Below are positions 11,008-22,892 of a stretch of DNA of 64,000 bases, one piece after another; positions within the stretch are counted from its first letter, which is position 1; every line of letters begins with the position of its first letter. Position numbers and translations under genes: made by a program. Below the pieces are notes generated by a model. The model was given only the letters and a program-made list of their open reading frames with translations, had not been told where the DNA came from and did no database searches. Source of the stretch: Panorpa germanica (taxonomy: Eukaryota > Arthropoda > Insecta > Mecoptera > Panorpidae); contig OY783208.1 of assembly GCA_963678705.1 (NCBI GenBank), forward strand, positions 6,200,001 to 6,264,000. Direction: 5' to 3'.

Positions 11008-11742
11008 TTATGTTATAGCTAAATGTGTGTTTTTATGTCGTTTTAAATTTGATAACTGACTAAACGTTTTATTACATTCCTGGCAAGAGAAAGGTTTTAT
11101 AGCTAAATGTGTGTTTTTATGTCTTTTTAAATGTGATGATTGACTAAACGATTTATTACATTCGTTGCAAGAGAATGGTTTTAAAGCTAAATGTGTGTTT
11201 TTATGTACTTTTAAATGTGATGGATATTGAAACGTCTTCGTACACTCAGTACAAGAATACAAATTCTTTGTTGAATGCACCCGCATATGTTTTATAATAT
11301 CCACCTTGTCTACAAACGATTTGTTACATACATCACAAATAAAATGTTTCAGCTTCGATTTTAATTTTCCACTTTGCAGATGTTCGCTATTTAGAGGTTC
11401 TGCTGGTTTTGTAACCGTGGACTTCTCATGACCCCCACAAATAGGTGGTGCATCCAGGTGTTCCTGTAATTTAGTTCCATCCAGGAACATATCATTGCAA
11501 TAATCAGAGGGCTCATGACACGGCTCAAGTTTAATGAAGTACTGATTGTCCCGTGGTGAAATTGCATTTTCTTCTGGACTGTCTGGTTCTTCCTTAATTT
11601 CATCACATGACTCTACATCTTTGACCACGCGTTCTTCCTTTATATCTATTTTTATATCTTCGTTTATATTTCCTGTTTCCATTGGTTCATTTGAGTCTAC
11701 GTCAATTTCCAGTTTTATGTTCTGTGATTTATAATCCTCCAT
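11008..11742 (-). CDS. C2H2 zinc-finger protein, unit 2 (244 aa)
   Basis: Likely nuclear DNA-binding protein. The acidic N-terminus (residues 1-90) has IKLE, IKEE, IKEEPDSP and IKLE motifs. IKEEPDSP fits the phosphorylation-dependent SUMO consensus psi-K-x-E-x-x-S-P. A degenerate finger (CNDMF..HL) is followed by four complete C2H2 fingers: CDVCNKSF, CTECTKTF, CNECNKSF and CQECNKTF, ending HKNTH. Linkers are of L(A/G)(L/I)KPF type. The frame is intact from the family ATG to a stop just after the last linker. The inferred intron runs from about 12132 (GTAAAAT) to an acceptor TTTCAG at about 11765, so the CDS is one exon. The target is unknown. Confidence 0.82.
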   Translation of the reverse strand: MEDYKSQNIKLEIDVDSNEPMETGNINEDIKIDIKEERVVKDVESCDEIKEEPDSPEENAISPRDNQYFIKLEPCHEPSDYCNDMFLDGTKLQEHLDAPPICGGHEKSTVTKPAEPLNSEHLQSGKLKSKLKHFICDVCNKSFVDKVDIIKHMRVHSTKNLYSCTECTKTFQYPSHLKVHKNTHLALKPFSCNECNKSFSQSSHLKRHKNTHLAIKPFSCQECNKTFSQLSNLKRHKNTHLAIT

Positions 11743-12598
11743 TTTTTTACAGTTTTATCGTTTTCTGAAACTAATTAACAATTTATTACTATTCTAAGTA
11801 AATAGGGGCACCCTGTCGGAAAAACTTTAAATATAAGTGATTTAATAACAAAATCATTTCATAGCAATATTGTTGAATAAATGAGGTTAAGTTGAATTTA
11901 TGTAAAGCCTTTAATAAATCTGAAGTAAATTAATTTATTGTAAACGCAAAGAAAATAAATAAATCTAAAGTGAAAACCAACGTTCAAACCATTGGAATAA
12001 AGTTGTAGATGAATTATGTAATTAACAGTTTTTGTTCATTAACGTTAAAATGAGAGTAAAGCAAGAGCCCTATTTTTTTAATAATTAATTGATAAATAAG
12101 TTAATAAACGTATATTTTCGTTTTTATTTTACCTTTAGATAGCCTGGTAACACAATATTTTCTGATAAAATGCAATAATTTGTAGTGCTGTTGTTTAACC
12201 GTTTCAATGAACTGTCAAAATGAATATTTTTTTATTTGTCGTCTTCTTATATGCATTTAAGGAGGTACCGTCAATGCAAAAAGTTTATCTCTTGGTAAAT
12301 CGAATTACGATATAAACGATGAACAAATATTGAGACTGTACCTTTGAAAGTGAAAGGTTTAATTCCTTATTAAATAGCTTCTAACTTATTAAAATAATTT
12401 TTTTATGCATATAATAGTATAATAAATAAAATATTAACTATAATTAATGTGAAATTTATTTTAATTCAATTCAAATTCAAATTACATATCTGTAAAAAAG
12501 TAATAATAAATTTGTCAACGTTGTCATAATAAGTGTATGATTTATTAATTCTTGGAGTTAAATTTAATTTTCATTAGAATTGTTTATGCAGTTTAACT
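11743..12598 (-). promoter_or_regulatory. Type II upstream region, intron and exon 1 of ZNF unit 2
   Basis: Shared with the flanks at 1-540, 17959-18605, 32133-32840 and 37890-38515. On the minus strand the block CAGGCTATCTAAAG/GTAAAAT (about 12131-12150) looks like exon 1 ending at a 5' splice site, with the acceptor TTTCAG at 11765-11770. The transcription start would lie right of about 12140. Evidence is limited to conservation and the splice-like motifs. Confidence 0.4.
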
Positions 12599-12599
12599 T

Positions 12600-14566
12600 T
12601 GGTAGCTAATTTACAAATCAAAAAAAAAATCCCAAATTTCGAAAAAAAAGTTGGTCAAATTCCGAATAAATTGATAATATTTTTTATTTTGTTGAAAAAA
12701 ATATATTTTTTATATGAAAAATTATTTGTTTTTATATATAAAATTTATATTAGTGCAGGCGCTATTGGTAGTTCAGTATGCAAAATGAGAGGACCGGCAA
12801 CTATGGTCGGATTCTTATACCTGGGACTCCAAATAATAACAAAAAGACATCTTGCCACCAGCTGTGATGATCCCTTCCCGCTCCCTTCACATCCTGAAGA
12901 ATCATCTTCGCGATGCTTACTTAGTGTTAAAGAAAATGCGGAGACTCTATTAAATACATACGAAAATGAAAGAGTGTTCAAGAAAACTAAAAAATTATCG
13001 GATCCTATTTTACACAATGACCTAAATTTTACAACTTTGAAGATACTCCTGCGAGAACAAACAAAAATACTTCCAACAAAAAATTACAAGACGTAACAGA
13101 CACAACAATTTTCCAAAAATCATTCATGGTGGCTTCTCAACGTATATTTGATACAAAGATATTAGCATCGTATGAAGTATTGAATTACTGCAAGTATCTC
13201 TTTGATAATGACGGATTTTATAGGAAGTCACCAAAATCATAACTAGTTGAAATTCAAAAAAACTATAACTGTGGTACGAGCACTCAGCAAGATATTATAA
13301 ATTTAAATACTTTCAAAATTTATATAGTTGATGGTATGGCACTTGTTCACAAAATTCAGTTAAATAAGTTCAATACTTTTGGTGATTTTGCCGAGGCATT
13401 CTTTAAAAAAATAATGCAATTTTTATGCAATAATGCAACGTATTATTCGACAGATATGACGATATTTCTATAAAGTTTTTGGAGTCAAAGTTACGCAGTA
13501 AAGCCCAAATTATTAAAAATGTCATAATTTCAAGTCATTCAACAAAAATTCCTGCTGATTGTAAAGCTTTTCTTGCAAACATTCAAAATAAATTACAACT
13601 TGTTCGATTTCTTTGCACTAAAGCTTAAAAATATGCACAAGTTAAAGAAGACTGCGAGATGTACATTTGTGAAGGATTCGACGATCCAACTAAATGTTTC
13701 AAGTTACAAGGGTCGTTATTTTGTGAGGTACTTGAATTACATTCAAACCACTTAGAAACTGATTCAAGAATGTTTTGCCATATGTTCCATGTAGTTAGTA
13801 TTCATTCTGCTCATATTATTATAATCAGCGCTGATACATTGTACAGATGTATTCATATTGGGAATATATTTCTGGAAATACTTAGCAAATATCGGGTGTC
13901 TTGGTCTATGGTTCGATGGTTCTCATGCAAAGAAACATTTTCTGGGGTGCCATTGAATCAGAATCAGCTGGTGAATCACTAGGTGAAAGGATATGCGATT
14001 TTTTGCCAGCGTTACATGCTATAAGTGGTTGCGACACTACTAGCAGATTTGGCAGTAAAATGCAATGTTTGAAAGCAGCGTCTGAAGATTTTGTACAAAC
14101 AGCCCTTATATCTTTGGGAAACCTTGACCTAAATAATGAACAATTGAAACAGTTAGAAATAGTTTGCACTTATTTCTTTTAAAAAAAATTTATTTGCTGA
14201 TGAACTCAGATATAAACTGATTTCACAAAACATAGGTTTGGATTTTAATTTGATGAAAGTGTTATGCACATCAGATGCTTTGCATTTGCATTTATTAAGG
14301 GCTACAGTACACACATTTATTTGGAAAAATTCTTATCAAACACAATTACACCCCATCGATTATTGTTTGTACGGTTATGAAAAGTTGAATGGTGACTTAC
14401 GTCCACGACAAATGACTAAGCCTCCTTTACCAGAGTTATTAATTCAACCTTGTAAATGTACTACAAATTGTCGTACAATGACTTGCAGTTGCGAAAAATC
14501 AAAATTATTTTGTATTTCTCTATGTAAATGTATTAATAACAATTGTCTAAATATAAATGAGTAATT
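12600..14566 (+). pseudogene. GCDTTS/CXC-motif multicopy gene, broken copy 1
   Basis: A fossil of a multicopy gene whose products carry a conserved HAISGCDTTSRFGSK block (about 14002-14058) and a cysteine-rich, tesmin/TSO1-like CXC C-terminus (about 14448-14556, with CKCTTNC and CSCEKSK). An upstream part with PFPLPSHPEESSSRCLLS lies near 12880-12930. Coding-like pieces in different frames are interrupted by several breaks. A 3' splice-site-like TTAGTGCAG/GCG near 12758 is preserved in the second copy (38516-39265), so this spread as DNA rather than as processed RNA. The GCDTTS block recalls the GCDY helical motif of FEN1/XPG nucleases, but that relation is inference. Whether the family is cellular or element-derived is unclear. 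Confidence 0.5.
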
Positions 14567-15204
14567 GTTTGCCTACTTTATGTATATTTTTATTTAAATT
14601 TACTGTTTTTTTTTAATATATAATCTTTTTTATTAATAAAAAAGATTTTATTACTATTATTCTTATTTTATTTTTTCATTTTACAATCCATCCTCAGTGA
14701 AATAATCATTAAAATGATTTTATAGATTGTACTCAATACATTTTCTTTACAAATAAGAGTAGAGCGGTAAAAAAAAAATGGACCAAATATTTGACCGGCA
14801 AGATCCGCAGTATTAATTTTTGACCTTTTCTTAACTTAAATCCATTGATGGAATTCGGTCCTCACATTTTGCATACTCACTTACCTATATAGAACGATCT
14901 ATATAGAACGAGTTAAATATTTCAATTTAAAAATGGAATTAAAATTTGCGATGAGAATTTCAATTAACACACAAAATACAGTCGTCGCTTTCGAGGGGGG
15001 TAAAGTCTAGTATAATCTCTCTTATTCTATTTATTAATAAAATATTAAATTCTATTTCTTAATAAGTGGTAAAATAATTATTACTTAGTGATTTTGACAT
15101 GTTTTGAGTATACAATAAGCATAATAAAATATACAAAAATGCAGTAGTTTTTTTACAAAGTGAAAAAGAAAAGGTGTAGCTGAAATAAATAATTATTAAA
15201 CTCA
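14567..15204. other. AT-rich region with a short dispersed repeat
   Basis: No gene is supported. The piece 14900-15015 (GAGTTAAATATTTCAATTT.., ending AA.TCTAGTATA) resembles 34215-34340, so part of this is an old repeat. A tandem CTATATAGAACGA lies at about 14884-14905. Confidence 0.4.
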
Positions 15205-15487
15205 AATGAAACATTGTAACAAATTGTTTAGATATTAAAACCATTATGACAAACATGTTAATATACAATCAGATAAAAAGAAGTTCACTTGTGGTGAATG
15301 TAAAAAAGTCTTTCCATATGTAGACATGTTAAAAAGACATGAGGCTTCACACAAACCAAGACATTTAACTTGTAAATGCAATAAGACTTTTACAACTTTA
15401 CACAAACTAAAACGTCATAATAGAAAAAAACATTTAGAAAAGTCACCTCTATATGTTGCTAACTTGTTTTCAGACTTAGCTATTTAG
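15205..15487 (+). pseudogene. Second-family zinc-finger gene, 3' fragment
   Basis: The plus strand encodes finger pieces CNKLFRY, then FTCGECKKVFPYVDMLKRH, then a finger lacking normal cysteine spacing (LTCKCNKTFTTLHKLKRH), ending LFSDLAI and a stop. A stop follows RY near the start. Only the C-terminal half is present. The longer copy is at 61011-61636. This family lacks the LGLKP linker and is distinct from the MEDYKS family. It is probably dead. Confidence 0.6.
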
Positions 15488-15659
15488 AAGCAAGCTCAAA
15501 ATAGGAACAAGCTCTTTACTAATATGGTAAAACTCTTACAATAATTGTTTCAATAAAGCATTGTTGTTTTAAATTACTGTGTTTCAATTTATTTTACCTG
15601 TTGTTCCTGGTTTCATCGAGATACGTAGCTCGAAATGTTTAAGGTGTCAATGACTCTGC
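15488..15659. repeat. Duplicated 3' flank of second-family ZNF
   Basis: Collinear with 61637-61826, including TTGTTTCAATAAAGCATTG, which holds an AATAAA polyadenylation-type signal in the plus orientation soon after the stop. It probably represents the old 3' UTR. Confidence 0.5.
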
Positions 15660-16060
15660 GAACTCATTTCCTGTTGATTGAAATAGATGTTAATGAATTT
15701 ATATTAGTGTTTTCATTTTATTAAATATCGACGGAGATATAGCAAGTAAATATTTGAATTGTAATTTTAGAGCTACAGGTCAAAATATTTATGAGAATGA
15801 GTTATTTGTTATATGGATAAGAGTTCTGTGTTAAGTATGTTGTCTCTTTTACGCTCTATTGAATAAAAGAGATAGCAACTGAGCAGACTTGACGTTACAT
15901 GGCTTGGAATGTTCTATAACGTTGAATCCCTTTAATAATTAAAGAAACAAATATTCTATTTCAATTATTAATATCTTCTAAAATATAACGAGTTATTGAA
16001 ATACAATTTTACATTTGAGGTCCTGGTAGACAACTTTATCAATATAATGCACTGCTTTAT
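15660..16060 (+). mobile_element. MITE-1 related copy (subfamily b)
   Basis: It shares with MITE-1 the TTGATTGAAAT..GTTAATGAA head, the GACGGAGATATAGCAA core, CTTTAATAATTAAAG and the TTTGAGGTCCTGGTA tail. It differs in the middle, having AAGAGATAGCAACT and GACTTGACGTTACATGG blocks. Its duplicate is at 61827-62215. Non-coding. Confidence 0.6.
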
Positions 16061-16797
16061 TGCCCAGTAATTTGAAGAATTCAATCCAATTCATTAATTG
16101 TTCTTAATTTAATGTAAATTGTATATCATTATATCATTCCCTGTATCCGTTTTAATTTAAAATTTTAGGTTTAGACGTCCTTTTAGAATCTTACAACAAC
16201 CCAGTTTTCAAACTTAAGGAACTAAAATGTTATCCATCGTTATAACGTACGTACAAATGTAATTTACAATTTGTCACAATCTCTACTTTCTCTATTCTAC
16301 TTCATGGATTCTACTTTTGAATTTACAACGTTATCAGTGGTGTCAAACAATTCTGATCAAGGGTTCTCAATGTGATACAGATTTTTAACTTAGCTTTACG
16401 CCGTCTCTTGTATAGGTGATCTGCAACGTCCTTCGATACTCTGACGGGTGCTCTGGTCCAGGGGGCTGATCTAGTCGGCCTGTAAAGGCAGAGATAAGGT
16501 CTAGGCTAACAGGAAACACTTAGTATAAAGTTTAATAATTACTTATTGACATCGCAATTTCGGTTTACAGAAATTTAATTCTGAACACTGTTTTAACTAA
16601 AAATCTAACATGTCTAAGTTCTAAAACCCGCAACGCGCATAAGTCCTAGTAACGAAAATGAACTTAGACACGAGATGAGGCTACAGAATAGACTAATTTT
16701 AATTTGAATAAACCAGAAGGGTTTAGCTGATAGTGCCCCACCCCTTTTAAAATGACATCATCCGCGTTCTTTGTTCAAAACAATGCGGAATCAGCAT
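16061..16797. repeat. Duplicated non-coding segment
   Basis: Highly similar to 62216-62961. It contains GTGATCTGCAACGTCC, AGTCCTAGTAACGAAAATG and CCCCACCCCTTTTAAAAT. No gene is seen. The right edge, just before TTAGGGTGGTCGATC, is a sharp junction with the ZNF-unit flank, seen at the same place in both copies, so it predates their duplication. It resembles old LTR or UTR material, but nothing decisive was found. Confidence 0.45.
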
Positions 16798-17307
16798 TAT
16801 TAGGGTGGTCGATCATATTGAATTTGTATCTCGCTACTCTGCTAGTTTCTAATAGGTTCGTTTCAAATCTAAACAACGGATATTCTTAATTACTTTAGTT
16901 TTATTACTTAAATACAATAGGGCCTTATACTATGGTCTTAATACTAAAAGGAAATGCTTATTCTAAGGTTCTTAATACAATAGGTCCAATTAATGTAACA
17001 ATTTTTTAAACAAATTGGATGCGCTTAAAAATTTATTAATTTCTTCTTAGCGAGAATTGAACCTAGGAACATAAGAGGCAACTACATATTTTAACATAAA
17101 TCGTGGAATGTGGTAGAAAAAGTTGCTTACAAATTCATGAGTTCGTCATATTTATTAAACACACGCCATAAAGTAAAACTCCAGCGAATACAAACAGTTT
17201 AGATCACATACAGAACACACCTAGACAGTTTTATTTAAATGAGTTTTTTGATTTCGCTTTATGGAACCAACTTGTGCGTAAGATTTATGACATAAATTAC
17301 AAGAATA
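16798..17307. repeat. 3' flank of ZNF unit 3
   Basis: Shortened copy of the unit flank, starting at the AGGGTGGTCGATCA block. No gene. Confidence 0.6.
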
Positions 17308-17958
17308 TTATTTTAAACCTAAATGTGTGTTTTTATGTAGTTTTAAATTTGATAACTGACTAAACGATTTATTACATTCGTTGCAAGAAAATGGTTTTAC
17401 AACTAAATGTGTGTTTTTATGTTGCTTTAAAAATGATGGATATTTAAACGTTTTAGTACACTCATTACAAGAATACAAATTCTTTGTTGAATGCACCCGC
17501 ATATGTTTTATAATATCCACCTTGTCTACAAACGATTTGTTACATTCTTCACAAATAAAATGTTTCAGCTTCGATTTTAATTTTCCACTTTGCAGTTGTT
17601 CGTTATTCAGAGGTTCGGCTGGTTTTTCAACTGTGGACTTCTCATGTCCCCCACAACTAGGTGGTGCATCTAGGTGTTCCTGTAATTTAGTTCCATCCAG
17701 GAACATATCATTGCAATAATCAGAGAGCTCATAACACGGCTCAAGTTTAATGAAGTATTGATTGTATAGTGTTAAAATGGCATTTTCTTCTGGACTGTCT
17801 ATTTCTTCCTTAATTTCATCACATGACACTACATCTTTGACCACACGTTCTTCCTTTATATCTATTTTTATCTCTTCGTTTAAATTTCCTGTTTCCATTG
17901 GTTCATTTAACTCTAGATCAATTTTAAGTTTTATGTTCTGTGATTTATAATCCTCCAT
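17308..17958 (-). CDS. C2H2 zinc-finger protein, unit 3 (216 aa)
   Basis: Intact frame from the family ATG. The N-terminus has IKLK (first motif altered from IKLE), IKEE, IKEEIDSP and IKLE. The IKEEIDSP motif still fits psi-K-x-E-x-x-S-P. The degenerate finger piece CNDMF precedes three C2H2 fingers: FICEECNKSF, YSCNECTKTFKYPSFL and FSCNECNKSFSQLSNL, ending HKNTHLGLK. Three fingers is short for this family; neighbours have up to six or more. An acceptor-like motif (TTTGTTTCAG) precedes the ATG. It is collinear with the gene at 63471 in the second large duplication pair. Presumably a nuclear DNA-binding protein; function unknown. Confidence 0.8.
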   Translation of the reverse strand: MEDYKSQNIKLKIDLELNEPMETGNLNEEIKIDIKEERVVKDVVSCDEIKEEIDSPEENAILTLYNQYFIKLEPCYELSDYCNDMFLDGTKLQEHLDAPPSCGGHEKSTVEKPAEPLNNEQLQSGKLKSKLKHFICEECNKSFVDKVDIIKHMRVHSTKNLYSCNECTKTFKYPSFLKQHKNTHLVVKPFSCNECNKSFSQLSNLKLHKNTHLGLK

Positions 17959-18605
17959 TTTTTTACAGTTTTATCCTTTTCTGAAACAAATTAACAATTT
18001 ATTACTATTCGAAGTAAAAAATTTTCCCTGTCGGAAAAACTTTAAATATAAGTGATTTAATAACAAAATCATTTCATAGCAATATTGTTGAATAATCAGG
18101 TTTAGTTGAACTTATGTAAAGCCTTTAATAAACGCAAAGAAAATAAATAAATCTAAAGTGAAAAGCAACGTTCAAACCATTGGAATAAAGTTGAAATTTA
18201 ATTAATTAATAAACAGTTTTTGTTCATTAACGTTAAAATGAGAGTAAAGTAAGCCCTATTTTGTAAATAATTAATTGATATATGAGTTAATAAACGTATA
18301 TTTTCGTTTTTATTTTACCTTTAGATAGCCTGGTAACACAATATTTTCAGATAAAATACAATAATTTGTAGTGCTATTGTTTAATCGTTTCAATGAACTG
18401 TCAAAATGAATAATTCAGTTGTGGACTTATGAAATACATTTAAGGAGGTACCGTCAATGCAAAAAGTTTATCTCTCGGTAATACGAATTACGAAATAAAC
18501 GACGAGCAAATATTGAGACTGTACCTTTGAAAATGAAAGTTTCAGTTCCCTATTGAATAGCTTCTGGCCTGTTAAAATTATTTTTTATTCATATAATAGT
18601 ATAGT
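17959..18605 (-). promoter_or_regulatory. Type II upstream region of ZNF unit 3
   Basis: Matches the type II flanks of the other units, including the TAACACAATATTTTCAGATAAAA block. It is interrupted at 18605 by the Copia element. The interrupted sequence resumes at 22893, as shown by the uninterrupted paralogue at about 395-420. Confidence 0.45.
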
Positions 18606-18814
18606 TGTTATATTTAGCAGAGATAAACTATTAATTTATATTAATCAGGTTTATTATTTAATTAAAATGTACACATGTGTTATGGAGTCACAGAGTATAG
18701 AATTACATAGTAGGACGGTATTACAGAGTATAGTATTAACTACAGTATTACCGAGTGTAGAAAGAAAGATATAATAGTGTCAATACCGAGAGGGCGCTAA
18801 ATTTAAATCCAACA
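18606..18814 (-). repeat. Copia-1 left LTR (3' LTR)
   Basis: TG..CA-bounded direct repeat of 22678-22892. As the element reads on the minus strand, this is its 3' LTR. Confidence 0.9.
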
Positions 18815-21800
18815 CTCCCTCTAAATTTAGACATTCTAACAACAAATTATGATTAATTGAGTGTCAAAAAAAACATGAAAATATTAATCAAGTTATACTA
18901 CAAGATATTCTAACATATCACTTAACAAAAGAGTTGTAGTTAAACATACCAAGTTTAGATCTTAAGAATTGGAATTTATCTTTTGACAATGCTTTAGTTA
19001 ATATATCAGCATATTGATCAGCAGTGCTTACAGATTTAAGATCTATAATCTTTTGAGAATATTTTTCTTTTATGAAGTGATACTTAATATCAATATGTTT
19101 ACATCTTTTATGAAAATTTATATTTATATTAATTACACTGATGGCACTTTGATTGTCCAAATGTAAACACATAGTGTCTTGTTTATATTCACCAATATCA
19201 CTTAACACTTGCTTTATCCACATAGCTTCTTTTGTTGCAGCACAGGCGGCCATAAATTCAGCTTCTGTTGTTGACAGAGCAACCGTCTGTTGGCGTTGGC
19301 TTGACCATGTTACAGCAGCACCATTCTTTATGAAGACGTAGCCAGTAACTGAGCGTCTTGTATCAATATCGTTTGCATAATCAGCATCACTATAACCAGT
19401 AACAGCTGGTGGCTCTGATGTTGATGAGTAGTTCAGGCCATAATCTTTAGTATCCTTCAGGTACTTGAAGATCTTCGTGACAGCATTCCAGTGTGATTTG
19501 TTATAGCAACTTAAAAATCGACTTACCAGGCTTACGGCAAACATAATTTCTGGTCGACTGACTGTAGCCAGATGCATAAGAGAACCTACAGCTTCTCTAT
19601 AAGGATAGTTTTTCTCTGGTTCTCCATCTTCCTTTTGTAGCTTGACATGGGGGTCCACTGGAACAGTGTTTGGGTTAGCGTCAGTCATGTTAAACTTCTC
19701 TAACAGTTGTTCCACATACTTGGTCTGATGTATAAAAATACCGTTGCTAAATATCTCAATTTGCATGCTGCTTTCACAGGATAGACCTTCAGGCGGAGAC
19801 ATAAATATGGTCTCTTCAAGTTCACCATATAAGAATGCAGTTTTTACATCAAGTTGTAAGATTTTAAGTTTATTTTGAACAGCCATGGAAAGTAATAAAC
19901 GTATTGAATCATACCTTACAGTCGGAGCGAAGGTTTCTGTGTAGTCAATACCTGCGGTTTGTGCAAATCCCTTAGCACAAAGTCTTGATTTGAACCGTGG
20001 ACCCGTTGACTCTTCTTTTATTCGGAACACCCATTTACTACCGATCACTTTGGCATTTGGAGGTTTTTCTATCAATGTCCAGGTTTCATTTTTCTTATGT
20101 GCATCAAGTTCTTCATTGATTGACTTTATCCATTCATTTTTATTTGTTGAATGTACTGCTTCTTCATATGTTTCAGGAACACAGGATGAGAATAAACACA
20201 GATGAGTATGTCCTTCAGTACATGGACAGTTGAAATTCTTATTTTTTCTTTTATTTCTAGGTCTCAATGTTACATTACTGACGGGAGGAGAATCAATTCT
20301 GGTGTTAGGTAAGTATTCACTGTCGGATGTTGACCTGTTTCCTTTCTCTGTTTCATATGAACTTTCTGAATTTGTGTCGTTGTCAATCAAGCTGTCCTCT
20401 TCCGTTGTTGCATTTTCTCTTACATCTTCTTTTCTTGTATTTGTTTTGTCATTTTCAGTTTCTGTCTCATTCAATTCTACCGAAACAGAATCTCTTTTCA
20501 CTGAGGATTCAAGAAATGTAGCATCTCTGCTCTTTATTACCTTTCTAGTATTTGGTAATGTGAATCTGTATCCTTTTGTATTGTCGCAGTATCCGATGAA
20601 GATCATTCTTTGAGCCTTTGGATCCCATTTTCTGCGTTTTTCTTTAGGTAGATGAACCATTGCTTCGCAGCCAAATATACGCATATGATTAACATTTGGT
20701 TTGCGTCCAGACCAGATTTCCATAGGAGTCTTGAAAGCTAAGGATTTGGTTGGGGAACGATTGATGATGTAAGCAGCAGTGTGTATTGCATCTGCCCAAT
20801 ACAACTTCGGCAGACCAGCGTTGAGTAGCATGCGCTTCGCTTTTTCAACCAGTGTCCGATTCATACGTTCCGCAGTCCCATTCTGTTCAGGCGTGTATGG
20901 TGTGGTGGTCTGATGAATGATTCCGGCACCTTTCAGGTAATCAGAGAAGGCTTTGTTATCGTATTCAAGTCCGTTGTCTGTACGAAGAACCTTTATACGA
21001 GCATCCAATTGATTTTCAACTTCTTGCTTGAATTCTTTGAATTTACTGAGCACTTCAGACTTGTTGTGAAGAAAGTATACTGAAATCTTCTTGGAATATT
21101 CATCTAGGAAGGTTAAAAAATATTTGCTCCCACCGAGAGACTGGGTTTCCATTGGTCCACATACGTCAGAATGAACCAGTTCTAGGTGTTTGGTGACTCT
21201 TAATCCATCACTTTTAAAAGGTAACCGTGTCTGCTTTCCTTCTTTACAAGTTATGCATTTCAGATTTTTTGTATTTCCTGAGAAAGTTAAATGCTCTGTG
21301 TTATCAGACAATTTTTTCAAAGCTTGGAAATTAAGAGTTCCCATCCTCTGGTGCCAGCAAAAAGCATCTTTTTCATGTTCAACACTAGACATGTGCGCAA
21401 GGCTTCCAGGCATGTTCAGTCGGTACATGTTGTTTACAATGCTCGCAGTTGCTATAATTTGATTCTTGCTGTTCATGATCACACAGCCTGAGGTATCAAA
21501 TTTCACTTGGCCTCCATTTTTAATAATTTGGCTTACAGATATCAGATTAGTTGCCAATTCAGGAACATATAAGACATTTGTGAACAGAATCTTATTCTCT
21601 TGTCCGTTTTGGTCATAAATGTTTAAGCTGACATCTCCTGAGCTTTGCACAGATAACACTTTGTTATCAGCAACACGAATGTTCTTTGTTTTAGGGGTAG
21701 TTTCCTTTACAATTATATTCTTGGTCTTAGTCATATGTGCCGAAGCACCGGAGTCTATGTACCAAGCATCATCATAGTGGGATGATATAACAAACACAGC

Positions 21801-22677
21801 AGCATAAGAAGAGCTAGGTTTCTGAGTCTTGTTCATGAGTTTGTATTTGTTGCATTCAGAGCGTTTATGTCCATATCGATTGCAGGAATAACATCTCGGA
21901 CCCTTGTAGAACTTCTTGTTTACAGAGTTGTTATGAAACTTCTTGTTGACAGCAAAAGCCGTTGTTTTGTTGTCTGAATTTCTAACATCTTGCAATAGTT
22001 TTGCTTTAACACTGTCTGCAGTTATTTTTGTGCCTGAGCTTTCGATCGCAATAATCATTGGTTGATATGATTCGGGCAGACCGGAGAGCAGCAATGTCCC
22101 GAGCCACTCGTCGTCCACTTTAAAGCCAATGTTGCGCAGCTTGTGAGCAGTTGACATAATTTTGCTCACATACTCTTCTATACTTTGACATCCACTTAAC
22201 GATGTGTTACATAAATCACGTAGCAGACCAACTCGGCGTGTAAGTCCTGAGTCGTCGAACACTGCAGCCAATTTGTCCCAAACTCCTTTGGCCGTGTTTT
22301 CCTCTTGGATATGAACGTAATTGATCGGATCAACCAGAAGAATTAACTTTGTTTTCGCTTTTGTATCACGTTTTGAGTCTGTGGGTGACGCCGGGTTAAC
22401 CTCAATACAATCCCATAATTCTTCGTGTTGTAGGTATGTTTTCACTGCGAATTGCCAAGTCGAATAATTTTCACGACCGGTTAACTTCTCGATTAATGCC
22501 AGTGAATTATTCGATGCCATTTTTATTCGTTGAGAACACTTTAAACACAAAAAAGAACAGAAACAGTTTCAACAGCCACGTTTTTTTTTTAAGGTTATGT
22601 TCACCACACTAAAGTCTTTATCCACTTTTCCGAAAAACACTCACTAAACGTCTCTAGGTTTATCTGGGCCGATAACC

Positions 22678-22892
22678 TGTTATATTTAGCAGAGATAAAC
22701 TATTAATTTATATTAATCAGGTTTATTATATTTAATTAGATGTACACATGAGTTATGATGTCACTGAGTATAGAATTACATAGTAGGACGGTATTACAGA
22801 GTATAGTATTAACTCGGTAACAGTATTACCGAGTGTAGAAAGAAAGATATAATAGTGTCAATACCGAGAGGGCGCTAAATTTAAATCCAACA
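22678..22892 (-). repeat. Copia-1 right LTR (5' LTR)
   Basis: Direct repeat of 18606-18814. The primer-binding-site region lies immediately to its left. Confidence 0.9.

Larger units (their letters stand above)
18606..22892 (-). mobile_element. Ty1/Copia LTR retrotransposon, broken copy 1
   Basis: LTRs of about 210 bp lie at 18606-18814 and 22678-22892 (TGTTATATTTAGC..ATCCAACA on the plus strand), with near-identical 5-bp flanking repeats (ATAGT left, ATAAT right). The element reads on the minus strand. It has gag with a CX2CX4HX4C knuckle, a DSG protease, GAG-pre-integrase and integrase, parts of reverse transcriptase, and RNase H. A polypurine tract (AGAGGGAG) adjoins the left LTR. A primer site near the right LTR resembles the initiator tRNA-Met anticodon arm. 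It is a broken fossil with at least one break, shorter than its sibling at 48993-53536. The LTRs differ by roughly five substitutions plus small indels, so it is fairly young. Confidence 0.9.

Noticed and set aside
11546-11734. Recurrent 62-codon plus-strand frames (MSRG.IAFSSG..SFMFCDL) opposite each ZNF N-terminus
   Set aside because: They are the antisense of the conserved acidic N-terminal exon. Their conservation follows from the real gene.
12599-12760. 165-codon frame as an intact gene start
   Set aside because: The first 50 codons are AT-rich intron-like sequence, begin with TTG, and precede a splice acceptor that is conserved in the second copy.
20230-20613. Plus-strand frames of 60-127 codons within 19-22 kb and 49-52 kb
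   Set aside because: They are antisense to the Copia gag-pol frame.
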